From the NCBI RefSeq assembly GCF_000772935.1, contig NZ_JPVR01000070.1, positions 62,001 to 126,000 of the forward strand: a stretch of 64,000 nt of DNA, given 5' to 3'. Source of the stretch: Lysinibacillus boronitolerans JCM 21713 = 10a = NBRC 103108 (GTDB taxonomy: Bacteria; Bacillota; Bacilli; Bacillales_A; Planococcaceae). The position numbers were made by a program, and so were the translations under genes. The notes beneath the pieces were generated by a model. It saw only the letters and a list, made by a program, of their open reading frames with translations, ran no database searches and was not told the origin of the DNA. Shown here piece by piece: positions 9,475 to 18,443 of this stretch (position 1 is its first letter; each line of letters begins with the position of its first letter).

Positions 9475-9672
9475 ATGAATCATGAAAAAGACGTCCAGTT
9501 TACATCTGCAGGCACAAATATTAACGAAGTGAAGCAAAAAAATGCAGAGGCAGGATTATCGTATAATGAAGTGAAGGCCCTGTTAGCAAAAAGCGGTGGG
9601 CATGGAACAGCCATTTATAGTGACACAGATATTGAAGAAGTGAAACAAGACATACACAAGCATCAATATTAA
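9475..9672 (+). CDS. Gamma-type SASP-like small protein
   Basis: A 65-residue protein with two copies of a motif resembling the gamma-type small acid-soluble spore protein repeat: FTSAGTNINEVKQKN near residue 10 and YSDTDIEEVKQD near residue 48 (family pattern roughly FASETNxxxVKxQN). Between them is an unusual segment, LSYNEVKALLAKSGGHGT, not typical of SspE. Gamma SASPs serve as amino-acid stores in spores and do not bind DNA. The ribosome binding site is aggaggt. The match is partial; a spore-associated protein of another family remains possible. Confidence 0.5.
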   Translation: MNHEKDVQFTSAGTNINEVKQKNAEAGLSYNEVKALLAKSGGHGTAIYSDTDIEEVKQDIHKHQY

Positions 9673-9751
9673 ACATTTTGGGAGGAGCAAGGTATTGAGC
9701 GCTCTTCCCTTTTTATTTTACAATGGTGAAAAATAAAGGAGTTGTAAGAGC

Positions 9752-9940
9752 ATGTCAACTGAAGAAAAGAGATGTCCATTATGTGGGGGAGAAAATCAAT
9801 GTGGTGTGGCAAAAGGAGAAAAAGAGTGCTGGTGTATGACAGTCAGCATTCCCGAACACCTGTTAAAAACAGTGCAAAGAAAGCCAAATATATGCATTTG
9901 TTCAACATGCATAGATACATATAAGAAAGAGCAAGTATAG
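9752..9940 (+). CDS. Cysteine-rich CWC family protein
   Basis: A 62-residue protein of the cysteine-rich CWC type: RCPLCGGENQCGVAKG, then ECWCMTV (the CWC motif), then ICICSTCIDTYKK. Eight cysteines in three clusters suggest zinc or other metal binding. The function of the family is unknown. It precedes the DUF305-type gene, also Cys-rich, by 102 bases. Confidence 0.82.
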   Translation: MSTEEKRCPLCGGENQCGVAKGEKECWCMTVSIPEHLLKTVQRKPNICICSTCIDTYKKEQV

Positions 9941-10042
9941 TTTTTTACGATGATTAAGCCTGATAAAAATTGAGCAATTGGTACAATTGTCTATCGCACA
10001 ACAACCTAGCAGGCATACATTACTCTGAAAGGAGTGTGTCTA

Positions 10043-10627
10043 ATGGCTAAACCAATTGAACTTAGTAATGTGACAAAGGCATATTTAGAGGAATATCAGC
10101 GAATCCTCAAAAAAATGATGCAGGGTATGACCTATGTTACCATTACTTGTAGCATCTCAGAAAATTTTATTAAGCAAATCATCCCTCATCAAGTTGCAGC
10201 AATCCAAATGTCTGAAAATGTTTTACGTTATACAACGAATATACCTGTGCAAAATCTCGCATTAGAAATCATTCGAACACATACAGAAATGCTTGAGAGT
10301 CTTGAAGCGATACAAAACCGATGTTGTGTCGTGCAAAATTCAGAGTATAAATTATACGAGTATATGTGTGCTTACAAAGAAATTACAGAAGCTATGTTCA
10401 ATGCAATGTGTGCTCCACCAGTCTCTAATAGTATTAATATCAATTATCTTCGGGAAATGATTGTCCATCATCAGGGGGGCATAAGACTGGCACAAAATGT
10501 GCTTAGGTTCTGCATCTGTCAAGAATTAATTCCAATCCTACGATGCATGATTCAAACGCTATGTGAGCAACTAGAAGCCATGGAAAAGCTACTGGATAGC
10601 TTACAAAATTGCGATTGCGAGTGCTAA
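10043..10627 (+). CDS. Tandem DUF305-like, Cys-rich protein
   Basis: A 194-residue helical protein with two related halves. Near residue 42 is FIKQIIPHQVAAIQMSENVL and near residue 134 is YLREMIVHHQGGIRLAQNVL, both like the (M)xHHxxAI core of DUF305, a ferritin-like fold associated with copper and other metals. The protein holds about ten cysteines, including a CDCEC terminus. DUF305 proteins usually carry a signal or lipoprotein peptide; this one does not, so it is likely cytoplasmic or spore-associated. ATG at 10043 is chosen for its aaaggag; an in-frame start nine bases earlier overlaps that site. Confidence 0.65.
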   Translation: MAKPIELSNVTKAYLEEYQRILKKMMQGMTYVTITCSISENFIKQIIPHQVAAIQMSENVLRYTTNIPVQNLALEIIRTHTEMLESLEAIQNRCCVVQNSEYKLYEYMCAYKEITEAMFNAMCAPPVSNSININYLREMIVHHQGGIRLAQNVLRFCICQELIPILRCMIQTLCEQLEAMEKLLDSLQNCDCEC

Positions 10628-10656
10628 CATTAACGATAATTTTATATGGGAAGAAG

Positions 10657-10689
10657 GCGCTAAGATCAATCGGGATTTTAGCGCTTTTT
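10657..10689 (+). terminator. Terminator after the small-gene run
   Basis: A 7-bp stem (10657-10663 with 10678-10684) ending in five T. The remaining 220 bases up to the chemoreceptor are AT-rich upstream region with no site I can assign. Confidence 0.8.
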
Positions 10690-10909
10690 CTGCATAAAGA
10701 CAGTGTTTAACTAAGAAAATAAGAAATTGTCAATAAAGTGGACGAAAAAATAATAATGTGTAAAGAATTAAATGAGCATCTATTTTTGTCTTTCTATTGT
10801 TGGTAAAATATATATGTTTTATTAGTTGAAGGTAATAAAGAAAAATCTATAATTGGCTTTAAAATATTGGTAATTTTATTTTACTTTAATACAACTAGGA
10901 GTGGGAGCT

Positions 10910-12661
10910 ATGTTCAAAAGGAAGAAGATTAATCAAAGTTATGATTATTTCTCAGCTGCGAAAAATTCAGACATCGAAACAAATGAACGCTTTAAAGAAA
11001 AATTGGATTTCCTTGCTTTATCTAGAATTAGGCGAGAATCTGTTGGGTTTTTACGTAAAATTTACGAGAATAATCGACAGCATATACTCGATAATTTTTA
11101 TGCTCGTCTACTGGAAATTCCAGAGTTTAATCATGTCATCAATACACATTCATCAGTAGAGCGCTTAAAAGGGCTGTTTGATACACACTTTATAAGCTTA
11201 TTTGATGATGAATTGGATTTAGATTATGTCTTTAAGCGACGGAAAATTGCGTATGTTCATGCTCGAATTGGTGTACTACCAAACTGGATGATTTCTGCCT
11301 ATACACTGATCAACCAACTAATCATTCCACTGATTGTCAAAGAACTATCTCGTGATGAAGAGAAAATGCTGGATGTTTTATTGTCTTACGATAGCTTAGT
11401 AACAATTGATCAGCAAATTATTTTAGAGACCTATATTGAAATTCAAGCAGGATCTGTTGTAAATGGATTAGGTGAAATTATTACTTATAATACACAGTTA
11501 GATACCATTAAGGAATTGATTGAATTTCAAGAGATTCAGCAACAGGAGATTGTTGCAGCAGATCAATTAATGCATGAGTTGGACGAGAGTATTGAAGAAA
11601 TTGCCACATCTGTTGGTGATATTTCAGAGCAAACAAAGCATGCCTTTAAAAAATTAAATCAGGATTTAGAATCATTACAACAAGTATCATCTATTTTACA
11701 GACGACTGATGAAGGTCATAAAGCAATGCAGGAAGATATTAAGCGTTTAGTTGAACGTGTAAATAGTGTAGCGAAATTGATGGAATTAATTAAAAAAATA
11801 GCAGATCAAACAAATTTGTTGGCTTTAAACGCATCAATTGAGGCAGCCCGTGCTGGAGAAGCAGGAAAGGGCTTTGCGGTTGTTGCAGAGGAAGTAAGGA
11901 AACTTGCTGATGATACAAGTACATCTGTCAAATCTATACATACAGATATACAGGAACTACTTCATATTACCCATAATATTAGCTCATTGACGACTCAATT
12001 TTCCCAAGATTTACATCAAGGTGTTACAGATACTTTATATATATCACAGACGCTAGCAGAGCTAAATAAAAACTTGCAGCAGCAGGGCGCGCGCTTTGAG
12101 GAAATAGCTACAACGACAAAGGTACAGGCTCAATCTGCTACTACTATTTCTGAACGTAACCATACTATTACGGAGAGCATGCAAAAAAGTAAGGTAATCG
12201 TTTTTGATATGGGCTCTGCCATTTATAAGTTAAGTAAAATGATTGATGGATACCGATCCACGACGATTTCTAAAAACTTTATTATTAGCCAAGAGGATAT
12301 TATTGAATTAGCCATTACTGACCATCTATTGTGGAGATGGAAAATCTACAATTTGCTACTAGGCTTTGAAACGATGACGGAGCAGGATGTAGGGTCTCCA
12401 AAAGAATCACGCCTCGGCGAATGGTATTACGGCACCGGAAAAAAACTGTTAGGTGATGAGCGTGTTTACGCAGAGTTAGAACAGCCTTTTATTCACGTGC
12501 ATGATATAGCAAAAAAAGCAGTGCGTGAATACAATGTAGGCAATAAAACGGGCGCTGAAAAATACCTGAAAGAAATTACGGATGAATCGTATGTTGTAAT
12601 TGAAAAATTAAAAGAGTTAAAGGAAATTTTATTGAGCGAGAAAAAGCAATACATTCATTAA
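10910..12661 (+). CDS. Globin-coupled chemoreceptor (HemAT-like) with degenerate CZB tail
   Basis: A 583-residue soluble chemoreceptor. Residues 25-185 form a protoglobin/HemAT-like haem domain whose proximal His is probably H117 (IAYVHARIG, as at H123 of B. subtilis HemAT). Residues 200-440 are a methyl-accepting domain with the conserved tip around [18 protein letters not shown]. The C-terminal 110 residues resemble a chemoreceptor zinc-binding (CZB) domain ([16 protein letters not shown]). Two of the four expected zinc ligands look replaced: Ser500 for Cys, and Phe527 for the first His of HxxxH (FIHVH). It probably signals oxygen or redox state to CheA. ATG at 10910 has aggag upstream; no transmembrane segment is present. 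Confidence 0.88.
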   Translation: MFKRKKINQSYDYFSAAKNSDIETNERFKEKLDFLALSRIRRESVGFLRKIYENNRQHILDNFYARLLEIPEFNHVINTHSSVERLKGLFDTHFISLFDDELDLDYVFKRRKIAYVHARIGVLPNWMISAYTLINQLIIPLIVKELSRDEEKMLDVLLSYDSLVTIDQQIILETYIEIQAGSVVNGLGEIITYNTQLDTIKELIEFQEIQQQEIVAADQLMHELDESIEEIATSVGDISEQTKHAFKKLNQDLESLQQVSSILQTTDEGHKAMQEDIKRLVERVNSVAKLMELIKKIADQTNLLALNASIEAARAGEAGKGFAVVAEEVRKLADDTSTSVKSIHTDIQELLHITHNISSLTTQFSQDLHQGVTDTLYISQTLAELNKNLQQQGARFEEIATTTKVQAQSATTISERNHTITESMQKSKVIVFDMGSAIYKLSKMIDGYRSTTISKNFIISQEDIIELAITDHLLWRWKIYNLLLGFETMTEQDVGSPKESRLGEWYYGTGKKLLGDERVYAELEQPFIHVHDIAKKAVREYNVGNKTGAEKYLKEITDESYVVIEKLKELKEILLSEKKQYIH

Positions 12662-12670
12662 AAATGGAGG

Positions 12671-12700
12671 GCAAGCTAATATAGACTAGCTTGCTCTTTT
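12671..12700. terminator. Terminator between convergent genes
   Basis: An 8-bp stem (12671-12678 with 12687-12694) followed by TCTTTT, between the chemoreceptor and the convergent phosphoesterase gene. Confidence 0.8.
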
Positions 12701-13292
12701 ATAGATTAATAGGTGGGACACACATAAATGTCACTGTTCGCTTTTGGCTATCATAAAGACACCATTCACGGTGATTGATAACAGAGCCTACATTCACACC
12801 ATACTGCTTGTCTTGTAACGCAATTGGCTGCCCGAAGCGAATACGAATCGGCAGCTTTTTTTGTTGATGATAAAGACCTGATTCGTGACTATGCCCAAAG
12901 AAAAATAATGATTTTTGAAAGGGTGGGAAAGTCGGCTGCCAGCTTACATTCCACTGAAATTGATGACCGTGCATAAGCGTGGCCCCATCAATCTCTATTG
13001 TCTCAGGTAATGCTTTAAAACGTTCGATACCAGTGACCTGAGTAATACGTTCTTCTTGATTGCCTCGAATAGAGGGGAAGGTTAGCAGTTTTTCAAATTC
13101 TCTTTCTATTATGGCCGCCTTTTGCAAAGGTAAGCCAGATATGGTTTGTGCCTTTTTCTTACTAACAGTGCATTCATATAAATCACCTAGCCCAATGATC
13201 TTTGCTTCCTCTGCTGTTTGTTGAATATGAGCTAGAACAGCCTTAGTGTCTTCTATATTAGAATGTAAATCTCCTAAAAGTGCATAAAGCAT
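12699..13292 (-). CDS. Calcineurin-like metallophosphoesterase
   Basis: A 197-residue phosphoesterase of the YfcE/MJ0936 type, with the metal-binding series GDLHSN (residues 7-12), GLGDLYE, GNQEE, LMHGHQFQ and GHSHESG. Such proteins use two metal ions to hydrolyse phosphomono- or diesters; the substrate here is unknown. Monocistronic. About 230 bases before the divergent acyl-CoA synthetase hold a possible TATAAT at 13445-13450 but no clear -35. Confidence 0.87.
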   Translation of the reverse strand: MLYALLGDLHSNIEDTKAVLAHIQQTAEEAKIIGLGDLYECTVSKKKAQTISGLPLQKAAIIEREFEKLLTFPSIRGNQEERITQVTGIERFKALPETIEIDGATLMHGHQFQWNVSWQPTFPPFQKSLFFFGHSHESGLYHQQKKLPIRIRFGQPIALQDKQYGVNVGSVINHREWCLYDSQKRTVTFMCVPPINL

Positions 13293-13526
13293 TTAAACCC
13301 GGCCTTTCCTAAAAATAATCGTACAAGTATCATACACCCAATAGAAATTGCTAGAAAAGTAAAATGTCTAAGAATATTTCGTTAGTTCGGCTACATATTT
13401 TGAATGTGTGGAAAAATTGCCAAGAAATACATTGCTTGATAAAATATAATCGTAATTTTCTGAATTTTAAGAAGTTTAATAGTTTCCCATTCGGTAATAA
13501 AAAAATGAATGTATGGAGGGCTTATA

Positions 13527-15023
13527 ATGAATATGTTTATGACAGATATTCTTGAAGACTATGCAGGGCAGCAACCAAATGCAATTGCAACGTTGTATGA
13601 TGGAAAAGCATTAAGCTATCATGATTTTTATCAACGTGTAGAAAGATTTGCGGCTTACTTGCAGGAACAAGATTTTGAAAAAGATGATGTGATTGCCTTA
13701 TATACGCTCAATTCAGATTTATTTTTAATCGCTTATTTAGGTGTCCAATTAGCTGGCTTTATCGTGATGCCTATTAACACTAAATTAGCTGCTCCTGAGG
13801 TTGATTTTATTTTTAATCATTCACAAGCAAAGGGCTTAATTTTTGATGAAAGATTAACAGAAGCATTAGAGGACGTTTCCTATTCATTCCAACATACGAT
13901 CGGATTTCAAGAAATGAAAAACATAATTGAGTATAATAATCGTGCTAGAAAAATTGTGCAATTAGAGGCTCACGATACGGCAGTGGTTATGTATACGTCA
14001 GGAACAACAGGTAAACCCAAAGGCGTCATGCTAACGCATCAGAATATCGTGGCTACAGCAGATATCTGGTCGTCTTCTATGAATATGTCTAACAGGGACA
14101 AGATGTTTATTTGTACGCCATTGTTTCATTGTGCAGGTCTTCATGTATTTGCTATGCCTATGTTTTATCAAGGAGGAACAGTGGTCATTGAAGAAGTATT
14201 TTCACCAACTAAAACATTAGCTCAAATTGTAGCTACAGAGGCGACAATTTTCTTTGGTGTTCCATCTATGTATACCATCATTTTAAATACTCCTGGATTC
14301 AAGGAACATAGCTTTAATCATTTACGTTTATTATGTTACGGGGCTGCCCCAATGCCATATGAGCTTGTAAAGCAAGTAAAAGAAGCATTTCCAAATGTAA
14401 AGGTTCAAAATCTTTATGGTCAAACCGAAAATTCACCTGCAGCAACCTCTTTATTAGATACGGATGCATTGACGAAAATTGGCTCAGTGGGAAAACCATT
14501 AGCACAGACAGAGGTATGTGTAGTTGATAGTGAAGGAAAGACCGTACCGGCTGGAGAGGTGGGGGAAATTTGCGTAAGAGGACCACAAGTAATGAAGGGC
14601 TATTTACGCAACCCTGAGGAAACAGCAAGAGTGATTAGAGATGGCTGGCTGTACTCAGGTGATTTAGGACGCTTTGACGAGGAAGGGTATTTATATATTG
14701 TAGATCGAAAAAAAGATATGATCATCCGTGGTGGAGAGAATATTTACCCAATTGAAGTAGAAGAAGTTCTATATCAAATGCCAGAAATTTTAGAAGCAGC
14801 AGTGGTTGGGTTGCCTCATGAAGTATACGGAGAAGTACCAAAAGCATTTGTAGTGTTAAAGGATGGAAAATCTCTTGATGAAAATTCGATACTATCCTAT
14901 TGTCAAACACGACTTGCTAAATATAAAGTACCATATGAAATTGAGTTTTTAATAGAATTGCCACGTAATGCCTCTGGTAAGGTACTAAAGCATACATTAC
15001 GGCCGAAAGTGACAACGATGTGA
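13527..15023 (+). CDS. Acyl-CoA synthetase (AMP-forming)
   Basis: A 498-residue member of the ANL superfamily (long-chain fatty acid-CoA ligase type). Visible motifs: P-loop YTSGTTGKPKGVMLTH near residue 155, YGQTENSP (A5), YSGDLGRFDEEGYLYIVDRKKD (A7/A8, split by the hinge) and the catalytic Lys in NASGKVLKH near the C-terminus. It activates a carboxylic acid with ATP and transfers it to CoA. The ATG at 13527 has ggaggg upstream. It stands alone, with no beta-oxidation genes beside it, so chain-length preference cannot be inferred. Confidence 0.92.
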   Translation: MNMFMTDILEDYAGQQPNAIATLYDGKALSYHDFYQRVERFAAYLQEQDFEKDDVIALYTLNSDLFLIAYLGVQLAGFIVMPINTKLAAPEVDFIFNHSQAKGLIFDERLTEALEDVSYSFQHTIGFQEMKNIIEYNNRARKIVQLEAHDTAVVMYTSGTTGKPKGVMLTHQNIVATADIWSSSMNMSNRDKMFICTPLFHCAGLHVFAMPMFYQGGTVVIEEVFSPTKTLAQIVATEATIFFGVPSMYTIILNTPGFKEHSFNHLRLLCYGAAPMPYELVKQVKEAFPNVKVQNLYGQTENSPAATSLLDTDALTKIGSVGKPLAQTEVCVVDSEGKTVPAGEVGEICVRGPQVMKGYLRNPEETARVIRDGWLYSGDLGRFDEEGYLYIVDRKKDMIIRGGENIYPIEVEEVLYQMPEILEAAVVGLPHEVYGEVPKAFVVLKDGKSLDENSILSYCQTRLAKYKVPYEIEFLIELPRNASGKVLKHTLRPKVTTM

Positions 15024-15255
15024 GTCACTTCAATTATCTCTTAGTATAATTACTGTTCAGATTTTTTAAGCTTACTCGTAAAGAAGGAGATTTGTGTAAT
15101 TTTGCCGCTCACTTTGGTACAAAAAATAGCTACTAAATCAAGATAAAATAGGAACGGCTATGAAAGTATCGTATAATAGAGTCTACTACGACAAATTGAA
15201 TAATTAGAATGGCGAAGGGGGTGCTCTTCGCCTTAGAATAGGAGCGGAATTTGTC

Positions 15256-16245
15256 TTGTGGACGTGGTATAAACGCCTTTTACTTATTGGCATTTTGATT
15301 ATTATGTTACTTTCAGGCTGTCAGCCATTTTCACGGCAAGATGCTGAACAAAAAAGTCAATTAACGGTTTTAACAGTAGAATTTAATAGCGGGGCACCTA
15401 TTCCAAATCTTTTCCTTACGGTTACAGATGTACAAACAGGTGATGTAGTGGAAGAAGCAATTGGCTCAGAAGAGGGAGAGGCTGTATTTTCAAAGCTAAA
15501 GGCAGGGCGAGAATATGCAATTGCTGCAACCACACTTGAAAATAGTTCGACAAACGATGGGTATACAACAATCGAGAATTTCACTTACGATACAACAAAG
15601 CCCTATTATCGATTGGAAACACATTTTTTAAGAGACGATCAGGAGTTAGATGTCCCTGTTGTCATGCAAAATCCTGAGCTGCCACATGGTTGTGAAATTA
15701 CATCACTCACAGCTGTATTAAATTATTTTGGAATGAACGTGTCAAAACTTGAAATGACTGACAAATATTTACCAAAGCAAGAAATACGAACAGTAGGCAA
15801 TCAACGTTTTGGACCAAATCCAAATGAAGCTTTTGCAGGTAATCCTCGTGATAAAGCTCGCGGCATGTATGTTTTTGCTGCTCCAATTGTCAAAGCGGCT
15901 GAGGCAGTTATTACAGATAAACAAGCTGACTTACATGTCAAAAATATGAGTAACGCCTCACAGGATGAGATTTTACAGCTTGTGCGTGAAGGTATTCCTG
16001 TCGTGACATGGGTAACGCTAGATTTATCAAAGCCTAAACGAAAAGCAGAAAGAGGCTGGATTTATACAGGGGAAACAACTCCGCATGATGCTTTTATGAA
16101 CTTACATGCAGTTGTCTTGACGGGACATTTGGGTGATAAGGTAGTCGTAATGGATCCTTTAAAAGGGTATGTTACGTACAATGTCGAACAATTTTTCAAA
16201 AGTTATCAGGAATTAGGCAAACAGGCTGTAGCTGTTCATAAATAA
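15256..16245 (+). CDS. C39-family peptidase lipoprotein
   Basis: A 329-residue exported lipoprotein. The signal peptide ends in a lipobox LLSGC (Cys near 22). Residues 35-115 look like a carboxypeptidase-regulatory/transthyretin-like beta domain (VEFNSGAPIPNLFLTVTDV). The remainder is a C39-like cysteine peptidase: NPELPHGCEITSLTAVLNYFG carries the nucleophile and NLHAVVLTGHLGDKVVVMDP the His-Asp region. Start TTG with aggagcgg upstream; a hairpin (15211-15233) precedes it. The D-Asp ligase gene follows 55 bases later, so a role in cell-wall or peptide processing is plausible but unproven. Confidence 0.82.
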   Translation: MWTWYKRLLLIGILIIMLLSGCQPFSRQDAEQKSQLTVLTVEFNSGAPIPNLFLTVTDVQTGDVVEEAIGSEEGEAVFSKLKAGREYAIAATTLENSSTNDGYTTIENFTYDTTKPYYRLETHFLRDDQELDVPVVMQNPELPHGCEITSLTAVLNYFGMNVSKLEMTDKYLPKQEIRTVGNQRFGPNPNEAFAGNPRDKARGMYVFAAPIVKAAEAVITDKQADLHVKNMSNASQDEILQLVREGIPVVTWVTLDLSKPKRKAERGWIYTGETTPHDAFMNLHAVVLTGHLGDKVVVMDPLKGYVTYNVEQFFKSYQELGKQAVAVHK

Positions 16246-16300
16246 GCTACAAATCGTTAGTATGTTACACTAATAAAAAAGCAAAAGTGAGTTGAGTAGA

Positions 16301-17533
16301 ATGGCCATTGAGCACGTTTTTTTACCGGTTTTACTTGGAGATGAAATGAATGCTTATGGCATGGCCAGAGCATTTTACGAAGCCTATGGAGTGAAGCCGC
16401 TTGCACTAAACCATACGAACATGGAAAAAATTCAACAAAGTGATTTATGGACTTTTCGTGAGATACCACGACTTCATATCGAAGAAAGATTTGTGACCGC
16501 TTTAAAAGCTATTGCGGAGGAGTTCAAAGAAAAAAAATTACTGCTATTAGCCTGTGATGAGTTTTATGTCAAAAAAATCGTTGAACATAAAGAGGAGTTA
16601 GTAGAGAATTTTCTAGTTCCTTATGTAGACGCACCACTTGCGCATCAACTTTTAACTCGTGAAAGCATGTATGAACTATGCGCACAATTTGGTTTTCAAT
16701 ACCCTGCCTCACATGTATGCACGGTGAATGATTATGAAGACTACGACATGCCATTTGATTATCCAGTTGTCATTAAGCCGATGAATATGACAAAATATGC
16801 TACATGTATTTTTCCTGGTAAGAAAAAAGTATATATTGCATATGATAAGGACGAAAAGGATAGTATACTACGTGCTATCTATAAAGAATCAGCTTATCGT
16901 GATGATCTGATGATTCAACAATATATTCCTGGAGAAGACGCTAACATGCGTGTTGTTAATGCATATATAGGACAAGATGGAAAGGCAAAACTTCTTGCGG
17001 TAGGAAATCCTATTTTAGAAGAGCATTCTCCAGAAGGGATAGGGCGTTATGTAGCGATTATGACAACCTATCATCAGGAATTAATGGATAATGTTAAGTC
17101 ATTTCTTGAAGCGATACAATTCCATGGCTTTGCCACATTTGATATGAAATATGATGATCGTGATGGTCAATATAAATTGTTGAGTATTGAATTACATAAT
17201 GAACTTTCCAATTATTATGTGACGGCCAGTGGCTTCAATTTAATGCAGTATGTAGCGGACGATTATGTTCGCGGAAGTAAACAACAACTAACATACGTGA
17301 AGAACAAGCATCTTTGGACAATTGTACCGAATGGTGTGCTGTTCAAATATGTTCAAAATGAACAACTAGTAATGGAAGCGAAAAGTTTAATTCGTCAAGG
17401 TATGGCTACAGATTCTATTTTTAATTATAAGGATATGAATGCAAAACGTTGGTTGAATGTCACGCTAGATAATTTAAGCTTTTATCGCAGCTATAAGAAA
17501 TATTTTAATAACAAAGGTCTGTCTAACACATGA
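16301..17533 (+). CDS. ATP-grasp ligase, probable D-aspartate ligase
   Basis: A 410-residue ATP-grasp carboxylate-amine ligase. The ATP-grasp fold is visible from about residue 110: FDYPVVIKPMN (ATP Lys), DDLMIQQYIPGED, and LLSIELHNELSNYYVT (metal-binding Glu/Asn region). The length fits Enterococcus faecium D-aspartate ligase, which adds D-Asp to the lysine of the peptidoglycan precursor. An aspartate racemase gene overlaps its stop by 4 bases (ATGA), which would supply the substrate, and the Lysinibacillus bridge is L-Lys-D-Asp. The assignment rests on this context plus the fold; another amino-acid ligase cannot be excluded. The ribosome binding site is weak, and a TTG at 16292 is an alternative start. 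Confidence 0.78.
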   Translation: MAIEHVFLPVLLGDEMNAYGMARAFYEAYGVKPLALNHTNMEKIQQSDLWTFREIPRLHIEERFVTALKAIAEEFKEKKLLLLACDEFYVKKIVEHKEELVENFLVPYVDAPLAHQLLTRESMYELCAQFGFQYPASHVCTVNDYEDYDMPFDYPVVIKPMNMTKYATCIFPGKKKVYIAYDKDEKDSILRAIYKESAYRDDLMIQQYIPGEDANMRVVNAYIGQDGKAKLLAVGNPILEEHSPEGIGRYVAIMTTYHQELMDNVKSFLEAIQFHGFATFDMKYDDRDGQYKLLSIELHNELSNYYVTASGFNLMQYVADDYVRGSKQQLTYVKNKHLWTIVPNGVLFKYVQNEQLVMEAKSLIRQGMATDSIFNYKDMNAKRWLNVTLDNLSFYRSYKKYFNNKGLSNT

Positions 17534-18231
17534 AAAAACAAACTTTAGGTATAATTGGTGGCGTTGGTCCACTAGCAACAATGTTTATTGGTGAAATGAT
17601 TGTAAGACGTACGAAGGCACAAAAAGATCAGGAGCATTTACATACCATCATTGATAATGATACAAATATTCCTGACCGTACGGCTTTTATTTTAGATAAT
17701 ACAAAGGATAACCCAGTTCCTGTCATTATTGAGGATGCAAAAAAACTAGCTTCGGTAGGAGCAGACGTAATTGCTATCCCATGTAATACGGCACATACGT
17801 TTTATCATGAAATTGAAGAAGGTTCTCCTATACCTGTATTGCATATGATTCGCGAAACAGCGAAGCGTGCTGCTGATTTAGGAGCGAAGCGTGTAGGAAT
17901 TTTAGCAACAACAGGCACGTTAACGTCACGGATGTATCAGGATGCACTTGAGGAATTTGGTATTACACCAGTTGTTCCAGATAATGAAATGAGATCCTAT
18001 GTGATGTCGATCATTTATGATTACGTCAAGGCTGGGAAGGATGTTACGCTAGAAGATTGGCAACCGATAGAAGAGGCGATGCTAGCATTAAATTGCGATC
18101 GAATTGTATTAGGTTGTACAGAGCTTTCTATTGTTAACAGAGATTTGAAGCTAAGTAACATTTATATTGATTCATTAATCGTTTTAGCTGAATGTGCCAT
18201 TTTAGCTTGTGGTTATGAATTAGTCGATTAG
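17530..18231 (+). CDS. racD: Aspartate/glutamate racemase family protein
   Basis: A 233-residue cofactor-independent racemase. It has the N-terminal GIIGGVGPLAT motif and two catalytic cysteines, C85 in IPCNTAHTFY and C196 in VLGCTELS. The family interconverts L- and D-aspartate (or glutamate). Four-base overlap with the preceding ligase indicates translational coupling, so it likely makes D-Asp for the peptidoglycan cross-bridge. A hairpin follows the stop. Glutamate racemase (MurI) is usually longer and has different flanking motifs, so aspartate is preferred. Confidence 0.87.
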   Translation: MKKQTLGIIGGVGPLATMFIGEMIVRRTKAQKDQEHLHTIIDNDTNIPDRTAFILDNTKDNPVPVIIEDAKKLASVGADVIAIPCNTAHTFYHEIEEGSPIPVLHMIRETAKRAADLGAKRVGILATTGTLTSRMYQDALEEFGITPVVPDNEMRSYVMSIIYDYVKAGKDVTLEDWQPIEEAMLALNCDRIVLGCTELSIVNRDLKLSNIYIDSLIVLAECAILACGYELVD

Positions 18232-18248
18232 TGTTAAATGAATTGAAA

Positions 18249-18330
18249 AGAATCTGCTTGCTTTTCACGGGTAAGCTACAATTCTTGAAAGAGTTGTGGT
18301 CAGCCGTGTTGAGTGAAGCAGATTTTTTAT
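18249..18330 (+). repeat. Long hairpin after racemase; dispersed-repeat copy A
   Basis: AATCTGCTT (18251-18259) pairs with AAGCAGATT (18316-18324), followed by a T run, with an inner stem (ACAATTCT with AGAGTTGT). It probably terminates transcription. The 18 bases at 18249-18266 and the nonamer CGGGTAAGC at 18268-18276 recur at 58865-58893, so this looks like a member of a dispersed repeat family. Confidence 0.6.
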
Positions 18331-18443
18331 GAAAGCAAGCAATGTTTTCTTGAAACGATTAGACAATTGCTTACGTACATATAAAGTAGGAACCTACGGA
18401 GTGTGTTAAACTAGTGTCAAGTAGATAGAAGGTGGGAAATAAC

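Noticed and set aside
13364-13555. 63-codon frame before the acyl-CoA synthetase gene
   Set aside because: No ribosome binding site, and it overlaps the real gene start in another frame.
15160-15204. 15-codon frame and possible extracytoplasmic-sigma promoter before the C39 gene
   Set aside because: The GGAAC/CGTATA spacing is 14 bases, too short for that promoter type, and the frame has no other support.
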